64,000 bases of DNA from Polytrichum commune (taxonomy: Eukaryota > Streptophyta > Polytrichopsida > Polytrichales > Polytrichaceae). Below, piece after piece: positions 42,200 to 53,488 of this stretch. The notes under the pieces were generated by a model. The model had not been told where the DNA came from and made no database searches. It saw nothing but the letters and a program-made list of their open reading frames with translations. Each line of letters opens with the position of its first letter. Position 1 is the first letter of the stretch. The stretch spans positions 47,648,440 through 47,712,439 of the forward strand of contig OX485807.1 of the NCBI GenBank assembly GCA_950295325.1. Direction: 5' to 3'. Both the position numbers and the translations under genes were made by a program.

Positions 42200-42529
42200 A
42201 GGTTGTGGGTTCTATTCCCCATGCCGGCGTGGTGCTCACCACCTTAGTCCACCCAACTATGGTGGGGGGTCCTTGGACCTTGTTGTATGGGTACCTCAAA
42301 GCCCTTTTGGGGGGATACCATGTCCGGTATCTTCAAGGCACTAGTGGCTAGCTAGGAACTAGTATAGTGTGTCATTATAGTGTCCATCCTCGAAAGGGGA
42401 GAGTAGTATTGTCCCAATGTCCCCTTGTCCAGTGGGCATCGGGTCATTGGCATTACGAACGGACACTTTATTCACGCCGGCCCCTTTCTAAAAAAGGGAC
42501 CGGAGTTTCTATCTATCTTCTATCTATCT
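42200..42529 (+). mobile_element. 330-bp tRNA-related SINE
   Basis: Flanked by the 12-bp direct repeat GAGACTCATTGG (42188-42199, 42530-42541). Near its start GTGGGTTCTATTCCCC resembles a pol III B box (GGTTCRANYCC), and it ends in a TCTA-rich tail (TCTATCTATCTTCTATC). The A box is not clear, so it may be 5'-truncated. It interrupts the SWIM-type gene. Confidence 0.75.
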
Positions 42530-42541
42530 GAGACTCATTGG

Positions 42542-42815
42542 GGAAGTCCAATTCATTAGAAATCATGCGTTTGATGGATTTCAAACATACCTCATCTTCC
42601 AAAAGATGGAGCCTATCATAGAATTCAGATGCATGTTTGTCATCCCATGGGCAAAGGATACAAGAAATCCTTGACAACGAGCTGCAGACAAGATCAACTC
42701 CAATCTATCACGATCTTTCCATGTTACACCACTCCCTAGGAACTGATCATACCGAGAGATTGGTATGATGACCCTTACTAAGTCGTCGGAGGTAGCATCA
42801 AAGAGGTCAATGTTT
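42542..42815 (-). pseudogene. Host gene fragment upstream of the SINE
   Basis: Minus strand reads IDLFDATSDDLVRVIIPISR, then LELILSAARCQ, then after a frame shift WDDKHASEFYDRLHLLEDEV and ISNELDFPNES up to the SINE. Codon-like throughout, but the family is not recognised. It belongs with the SWIM-type gene by order and strand. Confidence 0.4.
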
Positions 42816-43144
42816 TTTTAATAAAAAACTATTTATTTATTTTCTTATTAAAATTTCAGTTTTTTGTAACCACATGTTATGAAGACTTTTTGATAGATTG
42901 CAGGTTGGCATATTTGCAATTTTTGGCAATGTCATATCTTGCATGCAGAAATCAAGAACCATATTACCAAATGGTATGACATTACTATGACATACAATGT
43001 AAGAATGACAAAGCATGTGTGAAACATGGATACTAAAAACTAGAGCAATGTAAATGCTCAATCTAGACTATGCAAATTGAAAATGACAACCCAATCAACA
43101 ATGAATGCAAAAAACACACAAACAAAAAGATAACGTACAAAGCG
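42816..43144. other. Probable intron or spacer of the host gene
   Basis: AT-rich, no coding frame. Between two coding-like fragments on the minus strand. Confidence 0.3.
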
Positions 43145-43258
43145 AATGAAGGATACCCACTAATGGGCATGGTAGTGCCAAAACATGAGCCACTTCAACA
43201 TACATGCCTCTCCTTGAGGTTTGCAAGCCCAAGTTTGATAACTCTATCCACTGGTAGA
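43145..43258 (-). pseudogene. Host gene fragment downstream of the gypsy insertion
   Basis: Minus strand: QWIELSNLGLQTSRRGMYVE and ALPCPLVG. It continues the frame that ends at the other side of the 10.2-kb gypsy element (CDVNCCMFY at 53489 and up). Confidence 0.4.
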
Positions 43259-44820
43259 TGTGAGCCCAAAAGGGTGCCCACATTTAGTCTTAGACCCTTG
43301 AAACGTTAGTTGATGCACTTTGAAGTAGCATGTTACTTCACAAAAATATAAAAAGAGTGAAATGTTAGTCTTAGAAGTACCATGTTGTAAGAGGCTAGGA
43401 TGTGAGTTGTTATTGTGTTTTTACCTTCGGAAGGATTTGAGTGAATGAGGATAGGTAAGGAGAACTTGGATTGAGTAGTTAGTGAGTAGGCTAGTACAAA
43501 TGGATGGAGACAACCAAAGTGACTCAAGAGGCAAGTGCATTCGAATTGGGATGAATGGAGGATCACATGGAGCGCACAAGTGGACCACCTCATCATGGCC
43601 ACTTAATGGGGAAGGCCCAAGGAAGAATGCAAGGTGGAGGATAAGCAAATTCTCAAAGCACCAATCAAATCACGAGTTAAGCATCGTGGTTTGAATTAAG
43701 TGGTGAGCGACGATTTGGAAAAGTAAGGGGAGAAAGTTATGGCGGCGGAAAGCGAAGGAGGCTAAGTTTGGGTTGAAGCATCCCAAGTTTGGTAAAGTGT
43801 GGTAGGTAGAAAGCCAAGGCTAGTTAAATGTTCGAATTAGGATCCTTGTTGATCATTTGAGGGAGGAAGGCTTAGAAGATAGGATTGGCGCCTACTAAGT
43901 AGGAGGAAATCTCAAGGGCTTATCGTGAGCCTTGAGGGTGCTCACCCCCTCAAGCTTACTATATAATCCCTCATTCTTCCCTCACTCATCCTCTCTTTCC
44001 TTTGTGCTCCAAGGCACCCCACGAGTTATAAGTGTGGGTGTGGGAAGCCATATTGGAGCACATGTGTGTGCTTAGTTTTTAGTTTGAGAGCCAAGGCTTG
44101 TTAGCCTTGAAGAGGGCTTGACCTCTTGGTAGAATTAGTGTTGACGTGAAGGATTTTAAAGTTAAGTCATGATTCCAATTTGTGGTACTTAAAGTTCATG
44201 TTTTGAATACACGTGGTTGCAAGTTCCATGTTTAAGAGTTGAGCACTTGATGTTGTGATGAGTGCAAAAATATACTTGTGTGGATTAGTTAGTCTTAGTG
44301 AAGTTAGGAAATTCTCTCTCCCCCTCTCCTCTCTAGGATTTTAGGATTTTAGGATTAGAGAAGAATTGTGTGATTAGAAAGGGGTTGTTAGTAGAATTAG
44401 GGAAATTAGGTAGGAAGATTAGTTAAGGGCTTGAATAATTAGTGAGGTAGTTGGGGATTACAACTACAAAGTTGTGGGTTCATGAAGGAGCTGGGTTTAT
44501 GAAGGAGCTGGGTTTGTTTAGTTAGAAAGTAAAGAGCTGGGTTTATGAAGGACCTGGGTTTGTTTAGTTAGAAGCTAAGGAGCTGGGTTGATGAAGGAGC
44601 TGGGTTTATGAAGGAGCTGGGTTTGTTTAGTTAGAAGCTAAGAAGCTGGGTTTATGAAGGAGCTGGGTTTATGAAGGAGCTAGTTAAATCCAAGACCACT
44701 TGAAGGGTGAACCTTGCACTATGGACTCATCCAAGTCCAAATCCAATACCGCGGAGGAATGTGAGCCCAAACCCACTACTCGGACTACGGACGCTTAAGG
44801 GTGGGGGGTTTGGCCTCACA
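43259..44820 (+). repeat. 5' LTR of Gypsy-B
   Basis: 1562 bp with TATATAAT at 43960-43967 as probable promoter. The minisatellite at 44480-44690 consists of TGAAGGAGCTGGGTTTA units separated by TTTAGTTAGAAGCTAAG. Confidence 0.92.
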
Positions 44821-45729
44821 TAATTGGTGCGTCCGCCGGGAGCGAAGCGGAAGGTAGTTACAAGACTTGAAGGCGACTAGGAGACTTGGAGGCAACTAGG
44901 AAAAATTGGAGACACAAACTTGAGAGAAGGGAATGAGCACCCGAAACTCGGTAAGTATTCTCTCTGTGGGTTACATTTGAATTCATTGTATTTCAACTAT
45001 TCCTTGGAATGAATTGCATTGTCAATTACGCAAATTCATTTTTGAGGAAGGAGCGCGGCGAAGGTACGTCCTCAACCTTTTTGGGGATTTGCTAAGAACT
45101 TAAAAGGAACCTATAACCGAGTAGCTCATTAAAACATTAGAGGGTAAATTCACCTTAGGACATTGAACTTTGACACTCACCTCGGGGTGAGTCTCAAAGT
45201 TTTGGGAGTTGTCATTTCATGCTCTAGATTAAATTAATATTTCACAAAGTTTATGGTGTTGTTACATTGAGTCACGATTGAGGGGAGTGCTAACTCACAG
45301 GGGGATGCGATTGCTCAAGGTATGTTTATTTCTTCAAAGTGAACTCATTAACTAATTAAGGAATGCCTTTTGTACTCGTGATTGTTGTTATCCGTTGTAG
45401 AGGGTAATTCCCGAATTGTGGATGGTGTGAGAAGTTGAAGGGTGAAGCCTCGACTTTTAACATAATCTACTCGGAAGGTCACCCCCTCACAATCGGTATT
45501 GTGGCGAGTGTTAATTTGCGGGAAGGTGCGGAGGTGATGCTCCGACTTAACCAAAAAATTAACATGAACATGCCTATCCCCTATTGGGATTCTTTCACCT
45601 AAGTGGGCTTGCAGGTTCTTTTCCTCACCTCCTAAAAAAATTATAACCACACCAAGACAAGTGAAAATATTAAGAGGGGAATTGCTAGGATTATGTGTGG
45701 TCAAGTGAGGGTCGATCGATTCTTATGGA
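44821..45729 (+). other. Gypsy-B leader
   Basis: Primer site region followed by about 0.9 kb with no coding frame on the plus strand. Confidence 0.6.
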
Positions 45730-45996
45730 ATGCAAGGTAGGACTCGCTCACAAAAACCAAGTTTGATAGTAGGACTAGAGAAATCTACTCGAAAGAGGCG
45801 GTCCTCTAAAATCAGTGATAGATTAGAACAAGATAATGTTAGAATAGAGAGTTGTTTGAACGTCGAACCTAGGACTAGGTCAATTCTAGACACCTTAGAA
45901 CTTGGAGCTCAACTTGAAGAGGAGATCACTCCCTCCAAATTGAGTGGTGAAACTTCTTCGGAAAATTACACACTTAGAGAAGAATTCCCGGTATAA
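45730..45996 (+). CDS. Upstream frame of Gypsy-B, in phase with gag-pol, closed by a single TAA
   Basis: An 88-codon basic frame (RTRSQKPSLIVGLEKSTRKR) stops at TAA 45994-45996. The same phase then stays open through the 1978-codon gag-pol, with twelve more codons before its ATG. It may be an upstream ORF, or the original gag N-terminus cut off by one nonsense mutation. Confidence 0.4.
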   Translation: MQGRTRSQKPSLIVGLEKSTRKRRSSKISDRLEQDNVRIESCLNVEPRTRSILDTLELGAQLEEEITPSKLSGETSSENYTLREEFPV

Positions 45997-46032
45997 GTTG
46001 ATAGGGGATTGTTGAATAGTTCACCGGTCACC

Positions 46033-49000
46033 ATGGCCGAGGAACGGGGGATGGATCCACCACCCATACCCCCAATTCCGCCCATACCTCCTATACCTCC
46101 AATAGACCCATTGGTTAGGCCAAGAGGCCTACCAATTGTGGTTCCACAAAATTTAGCGGCGATGGATATGCCATCCCATCTCCCTAAATTTTATGGGACC
46201 AAGGATGAGGACCCCTCTCGGCACATGGAACGGTATATCGAACGGTTGGCTAGCTTCCTCATAACCGACCCGGGTTATTGGTTAGTGTGGTTTCCTACCA
46301 CTCTAGAGGGGGAAGCCTATGAATGGTATCGGGATCATGCCGAGGGACATTTTAGGGGATGGGAACAATTACAAAGGGAGTTTCTTAACGAATTTAGGCC
46401 GGAAGTGGGTCAAAGTACCGCATTAAGGGCATTGTCGTCATTGAAGCAAGGAAGGGAGGAAGAAATTTCGGGTTACATTAGGAGGTTTGATTTAGTGTGC
46501 ACTAGATTTGTGGGTACCATGCTCAACGACGACACGCTAAAGCAATTTTTCATTCAAGGGTTTTTTAAGTCCGGAACTATTAGGGGTGTTCTAGAAAGGA
46601 ATCCCTTGACCTTGGCGGATGCCAAGCGTGCGGCTAGAGATATTGAAAACTTGGATAAAGATCACCAAAGGCTATGGAGAAGGGAGGATGAATTGATCCC
46701 ACAATTCATCCCCATACGCCCTAGGGTGGTAGCGGTAGAACCCGCTAAGTATGAGAACCAAATTCCATATGCCATTGTGGACACCGGTCCCCGACCTTTA
46801 GCGGTTAGGGAACCGGCACCTCTTTTGGCACTACCGGCCCCTAGAACGGATCCACACTTGGAGGAGGTTGAGAGAAGACTAGGTGCTAGCCAACTAGGAT
46901 TCCAAGAGGCTATGATAAAACAAATGCAAAGCCTCACGGATCAAATGTCATTAATGATCCGGAGTCAACAACCGGGGCCTCCACCCCCGGTTGAGTCGGG
47001 TAGGCATTCTTCCGGATTATGGTGTGTCCAATGTGGCCAACCGGGCCACACGCGTCAATTTTGTAGAAGTGGACAAAACCGTGACCAAAGAGGAAACGGT
47101 AACCCACCTCAACAAAATCAACGAGGTCAAGCGCCACCTCACTATGGAAATGGAAGCAATAGAGGACCACAACCTAGAGGGCAAGGTGGCCAAAATTTAG
47201 AGAAGAAGGAATTTCATCCCTTTTGTGGAAGGTGGCACGCTCAAGGACAATGTTGGTCCGAAGGTCAAGAGTTTAATTGTAGCAATTGTGGAGGAAGTCA
47301 TCCCTCGGATACGTGTCGCCAACCGGACAAAATAATTAATGTCCCTTACCCGGTGGCTAATCCACAACAACAAGCAAGGGATAATATGCGAGGTGCTAGG
47401 CCACAAGGAGTACCGGCCAATGAACTTAGGCCACCTAACTTATACTATGACCATAGTAATGCTAGGCAAACTTTTCATCCACCGGCGGGCTTGCAAACTA
47501 CAACCGGTTACATTCCAATACAAAATAGACAAGGAGTTCCACCTAATGGTAGTAACGGGAGACAAGCGCCTCCAACGGATCCGGGACCATCTAACTCCCA
47601 AGATGTTAGGTTCATGGATGGAGTGTTGGAGGCCACATGTGATGACATGCTTCCTCTCCCAACGAGAATTGGAGAGGAGCAAAGTCAATGGCCTCCTCAC
47701 ACCAATGCTATTACATATGAGTTAGTGAAGGGTAAGGGTGTGGTTGAAGAAGCACCTGCACTAGCGGTAACTACTAGGGCTAGGAGAGGGGATGCCCCGT
47801 TGGAGGTAGGAATAGGAGAGCAAGGAAATTACTCTTCGGATGAAGAGATTAATCTCTCCGAGTTGGATAGGGTAGCTAGAAGAGCTACTAAGGATGTGGA
47901 GAGGGAAAATATAATTTTACAAGATAGGGAGAGGACTAATGCGGTACATGACTTGGATAATAGCGATGTGGGTGAATGGGAAGGACCGGGGGTTCCCGTA
48001 GACGAATTCGACGTAGTGGGTAATTCTAAGGTGGAAAGATCTACCGGGTATGACTTGTGGGCGGACCTTAGTACACTCAAGGCGGATATTACTTTCGGCC
48101 AACTATTGGAAATTTCACCCACGGCAAGGAAAACATTAAAGGAGGGAATGCCGGTACACAAGAGGATGAGGAAGGTGAAAGCTAAAATAGCCGCTAGGAT
48201 CCAATCACAAGGTGGAAGAGACGTGAAAGCTATAGAAATAGAAGTTGTTATAGTAGATAAGGTGGTTCCTAATGTGCTAGTCGACGGAGGGAGTAGTCTA
48301 AATATACTACCGGAGGATACTATGAAAAAATTGGGACTTGGACTCACGGGGCCTTCACCTTTGGTCATAAATATGGCAAATCAAAGTTCGACTACGCCTT
48401 TGGGGATGATCAAGGATTGTAGAATGACTACGGGAGGTGAGGAGTACTTGGTCACCTTCCATGTCATTAAAATGCACTCCAACAAGGACACCTTCCCCAT
48501 TTTGCTAGGTAGGCCTTGGTTGCGGATGGCGAATGCTATGGTCAATTGGGGTGGACCTAAACCATCCATCACTTATGGTCCGGAGGGTAATAGGGTCATA
48601 GTGTCCATTGGTTCATTAGAAGGATGGATGAAGAAGGAGATGTATTTGCCATTGGAGAAGGAAATTGATGACTTAAACGAGAATGAGATTGGCAAGGCAT
48701 TGGTGGGAGTCGTCCATCCCGAAGGTCAAAGGGTTGTTATAGATTCGGGCTCGGGAAGTCTAGGTCCTAATTTTTACAATTATGGGGATAATGGGGATTA
48801 TGCCCAATGGCTAAGGGAGTACCCCGACTCCGAGGTTGATGTAATGGTTACATTTCACCAAGTAGGCTTAGGGAGTGAATTTCCTAGTGTTAGTTTAGGA
48901 GAGGGCTCATTGTTGGAGCCATGTGAGGTGCTCACCGAGGAAGAGTGGGTTAGCGGTGGGTTAACACCTTGGGTAGATGACGTGGAAGAGGGTGAGGTTA

Positions 49001-51969
49001 GTTTAATTCATGTAGATGGGACTCAAGAGGAGGATGTGATTATTGAGTCATCGAAATTGGAGGAGCCTTTACATTTCAAGACCACGTCTACGGGGATAGT
49101 TGTAGGTCAAGATGTGAAAGATTACCCCAATGTGCCTTCCGATTGGTATCGGAACAAAGAGGAACAAGCACATGTGTCGGAAGCGGATTGGCGGTACGTG
49201 GATGTGAAATTAAAGAATGGAAAAACCCGACAAATGAAGATGGGCTCCAAATTGGGGGAGAAAGAGGTTAGGGAGTATAGCAATTTGGTGGATGAGTTTA
49301 GTGATACTTTTGCATGGTCCTACGATGAGCTTAAGGGAATTCCTAGGGAAATGGTAGAGCACCGGATTCCTTTAATTCCGGGGGCGAGGCCAATTAGACA
49401 AAAGGAGAGGAGGATGAATCCTCAATTGCAATTGTTGGTGAAAGCGGAATTGGAAAGGTTATTGAAGGCCGGGTTTATCAAGCCGGTGGAAATCACGGAT
49501 TGGGTTTCTCCTATGGTCTTAGTAAAGGAAAAAAATGGGAAATTAAGGGTTTGTGTCGACTATAGGAAATTGAATTCGTGCACACAAAAGGATCACTTCC
49601 CCTTACCTTTTATCACCTTGTTGCTTGAGGAGGTTGGAGGTCATTCGCGATGTACCTTTATGGATTGGTATGCGGGTTATAATCAAATTTCCATAGCCCT
49701 CCAAGATATCCATAAAACGGCTTTTACTACACCTTGGGGTACTTTTGTGTGGGTAGTGATGCCATTTGGGTTATGTAATGCCCCGGCTACTTTCCAACGA
49801 TTAGTAATGTATATCTTCACCGACTTGTTGTTCAAATCCATGACCGTCTTTGTGGACGATTTTAGCACACAAAGTAATGTGGATGATCACCTACATTGTG
49901 TTAGGGAGGCATTGGTTAGGTGTAGGAAGATGAGGTTAGCATTGAACCCGGATAAGACATTTTTGGGAGTGAATAAGGGAGTGTTGTTGGGTTATGTTGT
50001 TAGTGAGAAAGGTAGAGAACCCGATCCGGATAAGATTGCGGCCATAAGCGACTTGGCAACTCCAACCAATTCCAAGGGGATCTCTAAGTTGTTAGGACAT
50101 GTGAGATGGTACCGGGAACTTATTCCTAATTTTTCAAAGATAGCGGTGCCCATTACCCATTTGCTCAAAAAGGATGTCAAATTCGAGTGGACGGATGCTT
50201 GTCAAAAAGCCTTTGAGGAATTGCGGGATAGGTTGAGCACCTATCCGGTGTTGATACCACCCAATTGGGGTAAACCTTTTCACGTCTATTGTGATGCTAG
50301 TAATGTGGCAATAGGGAGTGCGCTTTGTCAAGCAACGGGAGAAAAAGAGAAGGATCAACCTATAGCTTATGCGAGTAAGCAATTGACCCCCGCCGAAAGA
50401 AACTACTCTACAACGGAGAGGGAGTGCCTAGCCATGGTGTTTTCCGTTAAAAAGTTTAGGCATTACCTCATGTGCAACCCGGTTGTATTTTTTGTTGACC
50501 ACATGGCTATCAAGTATCTAATTAACAAGGCGGAGTTAAGTGGTAGGTTAGCTAGGTGGGTTTTGTTATTAGAAGAATTCGACTACACGGTGGAATATAA
50601 ACCGGGTCGTATGCATTTACAAGCGGACCACTTGTCTAGGTTGTCGGAGGAGATAGGAAAAAATCCGGTAAATGATATGTTAGTAGATGATAGCCTCTTT
50701 GTGGTCACTTCTACACCGGAGTGGTATGCGGGCATAGTGGAATTTCTAACAACCCACAAGTTGCCCAAAGAGTGGACAAAAGAAGAGAGAAGGAAGGTGA
50801 GGGTAAATAGTAGGCAATTTGTTGTAGTGGGCCATAGGTTGTTTAGAAGGGGGTCCGATGGTATTTTACGACGATGCGTGTCAAAAACGGAGGTTGAAGC
50901 GATTTTAATCGCTTGCCACGATAGCACTTGCGGCGGTCACTTCTCAGGTCAACTCACCGGGCAAAAAATACTTAGAGCGGGCTACTTTTGGCCTACACTA
51001 TTTAAGGACGCCCATAACTATGTAAGGAAATGCGACGCTTGCCAACGGTATGCCCGAGACGACCTTAGAATGGAGATGCCTTTACATGTGTCATTACCCT
51101 TAATTCCTTTCGAAAAATGGGGCATCGACTATATGGGTGAGGTCCATCCCCAATCTTCAAAAGGAATGAAATATATTGTGGTGGCAACCGAGTACCTCAC
51201 CAAGTGGGCGGAAGCCAAAGCGGTGAAGACCGACACGGCGGAACACGCGGCAACATTTATGTACGAAAACATAATTTCGCGGTTCGGGGTGCCGAAGATC
51301 CTAGTAAGCGATAGGGGTACTCACTTTTTGAATGACTTGATTCGAGAGATGACAGAGAAATTTAAAATTGATCACCGGAAGACTACTCCCTACCACCCAC
51401 AAACCAATGGACAAACGGAAAGGGTTAACGGAATTTTGGTGAGTATACTACGCAAGACGGTTATAGACTCGAAGCGGGATTGGGATACGAAACTAACGGC
51501 GGCACTTTGGGCATACCGTACAACCTATAAGGTAACTACGCGTGCTACACCATTTTCCTTAGTCTATGGTCTTGAAGCGACACTACCAATCGAATATGAA
51601 GTCGAGTCACTTAGGGTGGCCGTGAGTACGAGACTTACCGAAAGTCAATCCTTACGAAATCGACTAACCGATTTGGAAGCACTTGACGAAGGGAGGAGAA
51701 TGGCGGCTCAACATATTGAGGCAATCCAAAGAAGGAGAAAGATTACTTTCGACAAACGACATAAGAGAAGGGCCCTAACACCGGGAATGATGGTCATGAT
51801 TCAAGACGCACGAAAGCTTGAATTTCCGGCGAAATTCAATGCGGTATGGTTAGGACCTTACCTTGTCTATGAGGTCTTTCCTAATAATTCAATTCAATTG
51901 GAAACGTTGAATGGTGAGCTCTTTCCTACCCGTACATCGGGAAGTAGATGTAAGGGGTACCGAGCTTGA
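46033..51969 (+). CDS. Gypsy-B gag-pol polyprotein
   Basis: 1978 residues from ATG 46033 (GTCACCATGG context) to TGA 51969, uninterrupted. Order: a retrotransposon gag domain (about residues 50-205), a CCHC knuckle CVQCGQPGHTRQFC (about 330) and a second CSNCGGSHPSDTC, then a retropepsin-like LVDGGSSLNILP (about 750). RT has VCVDYRKLN (about 1170) and FVDDF (about 1273) in place of YVDD. RNase H has YCDASN (about 1418). Integrase has an HHCC zinc region (about 1632-1673), GIDYMG, SDRGTH and NGQTERVNG supplying D, D and E (about 1697, 1758, 1792). PR-RT-RH-IN order is Ty3/gypsy. No chromodomain is evident at the C-terminus. Gag and pol are in one frame, so their ratio would have to come from processing. 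The intact frame and similar LTRs suggest recent activity. Confidence 0.93.
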   Translation: MAEERGMDPPPIPPIPPIPPIPPIDPLVRPRGLPIVVPQNLAAMDMPSHLPKFYGTKDEDPSRHMERYIERLASFLITDPGYWLVWFPTTLEGEAYEWYRDHAEGHFRGWEQLQREFLNEFRPEVGQSTALRALSSLKQGREEEISGYIRRFDLVCTRFVGTMLNDDTLKQFFIQGFFKSGTIRGVLERNPLTLADAKRAARDIENLDKDHQRLWRREDELIPQFIPIRPRVVAVEPAKYENQIPYAIVDTGPRPLAVREPAPLLALPAPRTDPHLEEVERRLGASQLGFQEAMIKQMQSLTDQMSLMIRSQQPGPPPPVESGRHSSGLWCVQCGQPGHTRQFCRSGQNRDQRGNGNPPQQNQRGQAPPHYGNGSNRGPQPRGQGGQNLEKKEFHPFCGRWHAQGQCWSEGQEFNCSNCGGSHPSDTCRQPDKIINVPYPVANPQQQARDNMRGARPQGVPANELRPPNLYYDHSNARQTFHPPAGLQTTTGYIPIQNRQGVPPNGSNGRQAPPTDPGPSNSQDVRFMDGVLEATCDDMLPLPTRIGEEQSQWPPHTNAITYELVKGKGVVEEAPALAVTTRARRGDAPLEVGIGEQGNYSSDEEINLSELDRVARRATKDVERENIILQDRERTNAVHDLDNSDVGEWEGPGVPVDEFDVVGNSKVERSTGYDLWADLSTLKADITFGQLLEISPTARKTLKEGMPVHKRMRKVKAKIAARIQSQGGRDVKAIEIEVVIVDKVVPNVLVDGGSSLNILPEDTMKKLGLGLTGPSPLVINMANQSSTTPLGMIKDCRMTTGGEEYLVTFHVIKMHSNKDTFPILLGRPWLRMANAMVNWGGPKPSITYGPEGNRVIVSIGSLEGWMKKEMYLPLEKEIDDLNENEIGKALVGVVHPEGQRVVIDSGSGSLGPNFYNYGDNGDYAQWLREYPDSEVDVMVTFHQVGLGSEFPSVSLGEGSLLEPCEVLTEEEWVSGGLTPWVDDVEEGEVSLIHVDGTQEEDVIIESSKLEEPLHFKTTSTGIVVGQDVKDYPNVPSDWYRNKEEQAHVSEADWRYVDVKLKNGKTRQMKMGSKLGEKEVREYSNLVDEFSDTFAWSYDELKGIPREMVEHRIPLIPGARPIRQKERRMNPQLQLLVKAELERLLKAGFIKPVEITDWVSPMVLVKEKNGKLRVCVDYRKLNSCTQKDHFPLPFITLLLEEVGGHSRCTFMDWYAGYNQISIALQDIHKTAFTTPWGTFVWVVMPFGLCNAPATFQRLVMYIFTDLLFKSMTVFVDDFSTQSNVDDHLHCVREALVRCRKMRLALNPDKTFLGVNKGVLLGYVVSEKGREPDPDKIAAISDLATPTNSKGISKLLGHVRWYRELIPNFSKIAVPITHLLKKDVKFEWTDACQKAFEELRDRLSTYPVLIPPNWGKPFHVYCDASNVAIGSALCQATGEKEKDQPIAYASKQLTPAERNYSTTERECLAMVFSVKKFRHYLMCNPVVFFVDHMAIKYLINKAELSGRLARWVLLLEEFDYTVEYKPGRMHLQADHLSRLSEEIGKNPVNDMLVDDSLFVVTSTPEWYAGIVEFLTTHKLPKEWTKEERRKVRVNSRQFVVVGHRLFRRGSDGILRRCVSKTEVEAILIACHDSTCGGHFSGQLTGQKILRAGYFWPTLFKDAHNYVRKCDACQRYARDDLRMEMPLHVSLPLIPFEKWGIDYMGEVHPQSSKGMKYIVVATEYLTKWAEAKAVKTDTAEHAATFMYENIISRFGVPKILVSDRGTHFLNDLIREMTEKFKIDHRKTTPYHPQTNGQTERVNGILVSILRKTVIDSKRDWDTKLTAALWAYRTTYKVTTRATPFSLVYGLEATLPIEYEVESLRVAVSTRLTESQSLRNRLTDLEALDEGRRMAAQHIEAIQRRRKITFDKRHKRRALTPGMMVMIQDARKLEFPAKFNAVWLGPYLVYEVFPNNSIQLETLNGELFPTRTSGSRCKGYRA

Positions 51970-52030
51970 CTAGGCAACTTACCCTTGGAGCAAGAGATGT
52001 TTGGATTCATCCCCCGATGGTCGCCAATTA

Positions 52031-53483
52031 TGTGAGCCTAAAAGGGTGCCCACATTTAGTCTTAGACCCTTGAAACGTTAGTTGATGCACTTTGAAGTAG
52101 CATGTTACTTCACAAAAATATAAAAAGAGTGAAATGTTAGTCTTAGAAGTACCATGTTGTAAGAGGCTAGGATGTGAGTTGTTATTGTGTTTTTACCTTC
52201 GGAAGGATTTGAGTGAATGAGGATAGGTAAGGAGAACTTGGATTGAGTAGTTAGTGAGTAGGCTAGTACAAATGGATGGAGACAACCAAAGTGACTCAAG
52301 AGGCAAGTGCATTCGAATTGGGATGAATGGAGGATCACATGGAGCGCACAAGTGGACCACCTCATCATGGCCACTTAATGGGGAAGGCCCAAGGAAGAAT
52401 GCAAGGTGGAGGATAAGCAAATTCTCAAAGCACCAATCAAATCACGAGTTAAGCATCGTGGTTCGAATTAAGTGGTGAGCGACGATTTGGGAAAGTAAGG
52501 GGAGAAAGTTATGGCGGCGGAAAGCGAAGGAGGCTAAGTTTGGGTTGAAGCATCCCAAGTTTGGTAAAGTGTGGTAGGTAGAAAGCCAAGGCTAGTTAAA
52601 TGTTCGAATTAGGATCCTTGTTGATCATTTGAGGGAGGAAGGCTTAGAAGATAGGATTGGCGCCTACTAAGTAGGAGGAAATCTCAAGGGCTTATCGTGA
52701 GCCTTGAGGGTGCTCACCCCCTCAAGCTTACTATATAATCCCTCATTCTTCCCTCACTCATCCTCTCTTTCCTTTGTGCTCCAAGGCACCCCACGAGTTA
52801 TAAGTGTGGGTGTGGGAAGCCATATTGGAGCACATGTGTGTGCTTAGTTTTTAGTTTGAGAGCCAAGGCTTGTTAGCCTTGAAGAGGGCTTGACCTCTTG
52901 GTAGAATTAGTGTTGACGTGAAGGATTTTAAAGTTAAGTCATGATTCCAATTTGTGGTACTTAAAGTTCATGTTTTGAATACACGTGGTTGCAAGTTCCA
53001 TGTTTAAGAGTTGAGCACTTGATGTTGTGATGAGTGCAAAAATATACTTGTGTGGATTAGTTAGTCTTAGTGAAGTTAGGAAATTCTCTCTCCCCCTCTC
53101 CTCTCTAGGATTTTAGGATTTTAGGATTAGAGAAGAATTGTGTGATTAGAAAGGGGTTGTTAGTAGAATTAGGGAAATTAGGTAGGAAGATTAGTTAAGG
53201 GCTTGAATAATTAGTGAGGTAGTTGGGGATTACAACTACAAAGTTGTGGGTTGATGAAGGAGCTGGGTTTATGAAGGAGCTGGGTTTGTTTAGTTAGAAG
53301 CTAAGAAGCTGGGTTTATGAAGGAGCTGGGTTTATGAAGGAGCTAGTTAAATCCAAGACCACTTGAAGGGTGAACCTTGCACTATGGACTCATCCAAGTC
53401 CAAATCCAATACCGCGGAGGAATGTGAGCCCAAACCCACTACTCGGACTACGGACGCTTAAGGGTGGGGGGTTTGGCCTCACA
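52031..53483 (+). repeat. 3' LTR of Gypsy-B
   Basis: 1453 bp with TATATAAT at 52732-52739. It lacks 109 bp of the minisatellite relative to the 5' LTR and has isolated substitutions (for example TGTGAGCCT for TGTGAGCCC). Confidence 0.92.
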
Positions 53484-53488
53484 GTAGA

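Larger units (their letters stand above)
43259..53483 (+). mobile_element. Gypsy-B: 10.2-kb LTR retrotransposon with intact polyprotein
   Basis: TGTGAGCC...GGCCTCACA LTRs at 43259-44820 and 52031-53483, target duplication GTAGA (43254-43258, 53484-53488). The LTRs match apart from a few substitutions and a 109-bp length difference in a minisatellite. The 5' internal boundary reads TAATTGGTGCGTCC and the 3' boundary CGCCAATTA, inverse to each other over 7 bp. The primer site TTGGTGCGTCCGCCGGG was not assigned to a tRNA. A clear purine tract before the 3' LTR is missing. Confidence 0.93.

Noticed and set aside
46662-50927. Minus-strand frames opposite the Gypsy-B polyprotein
   Set aside because: Shadows of the long plus-strand gene, without motifs.
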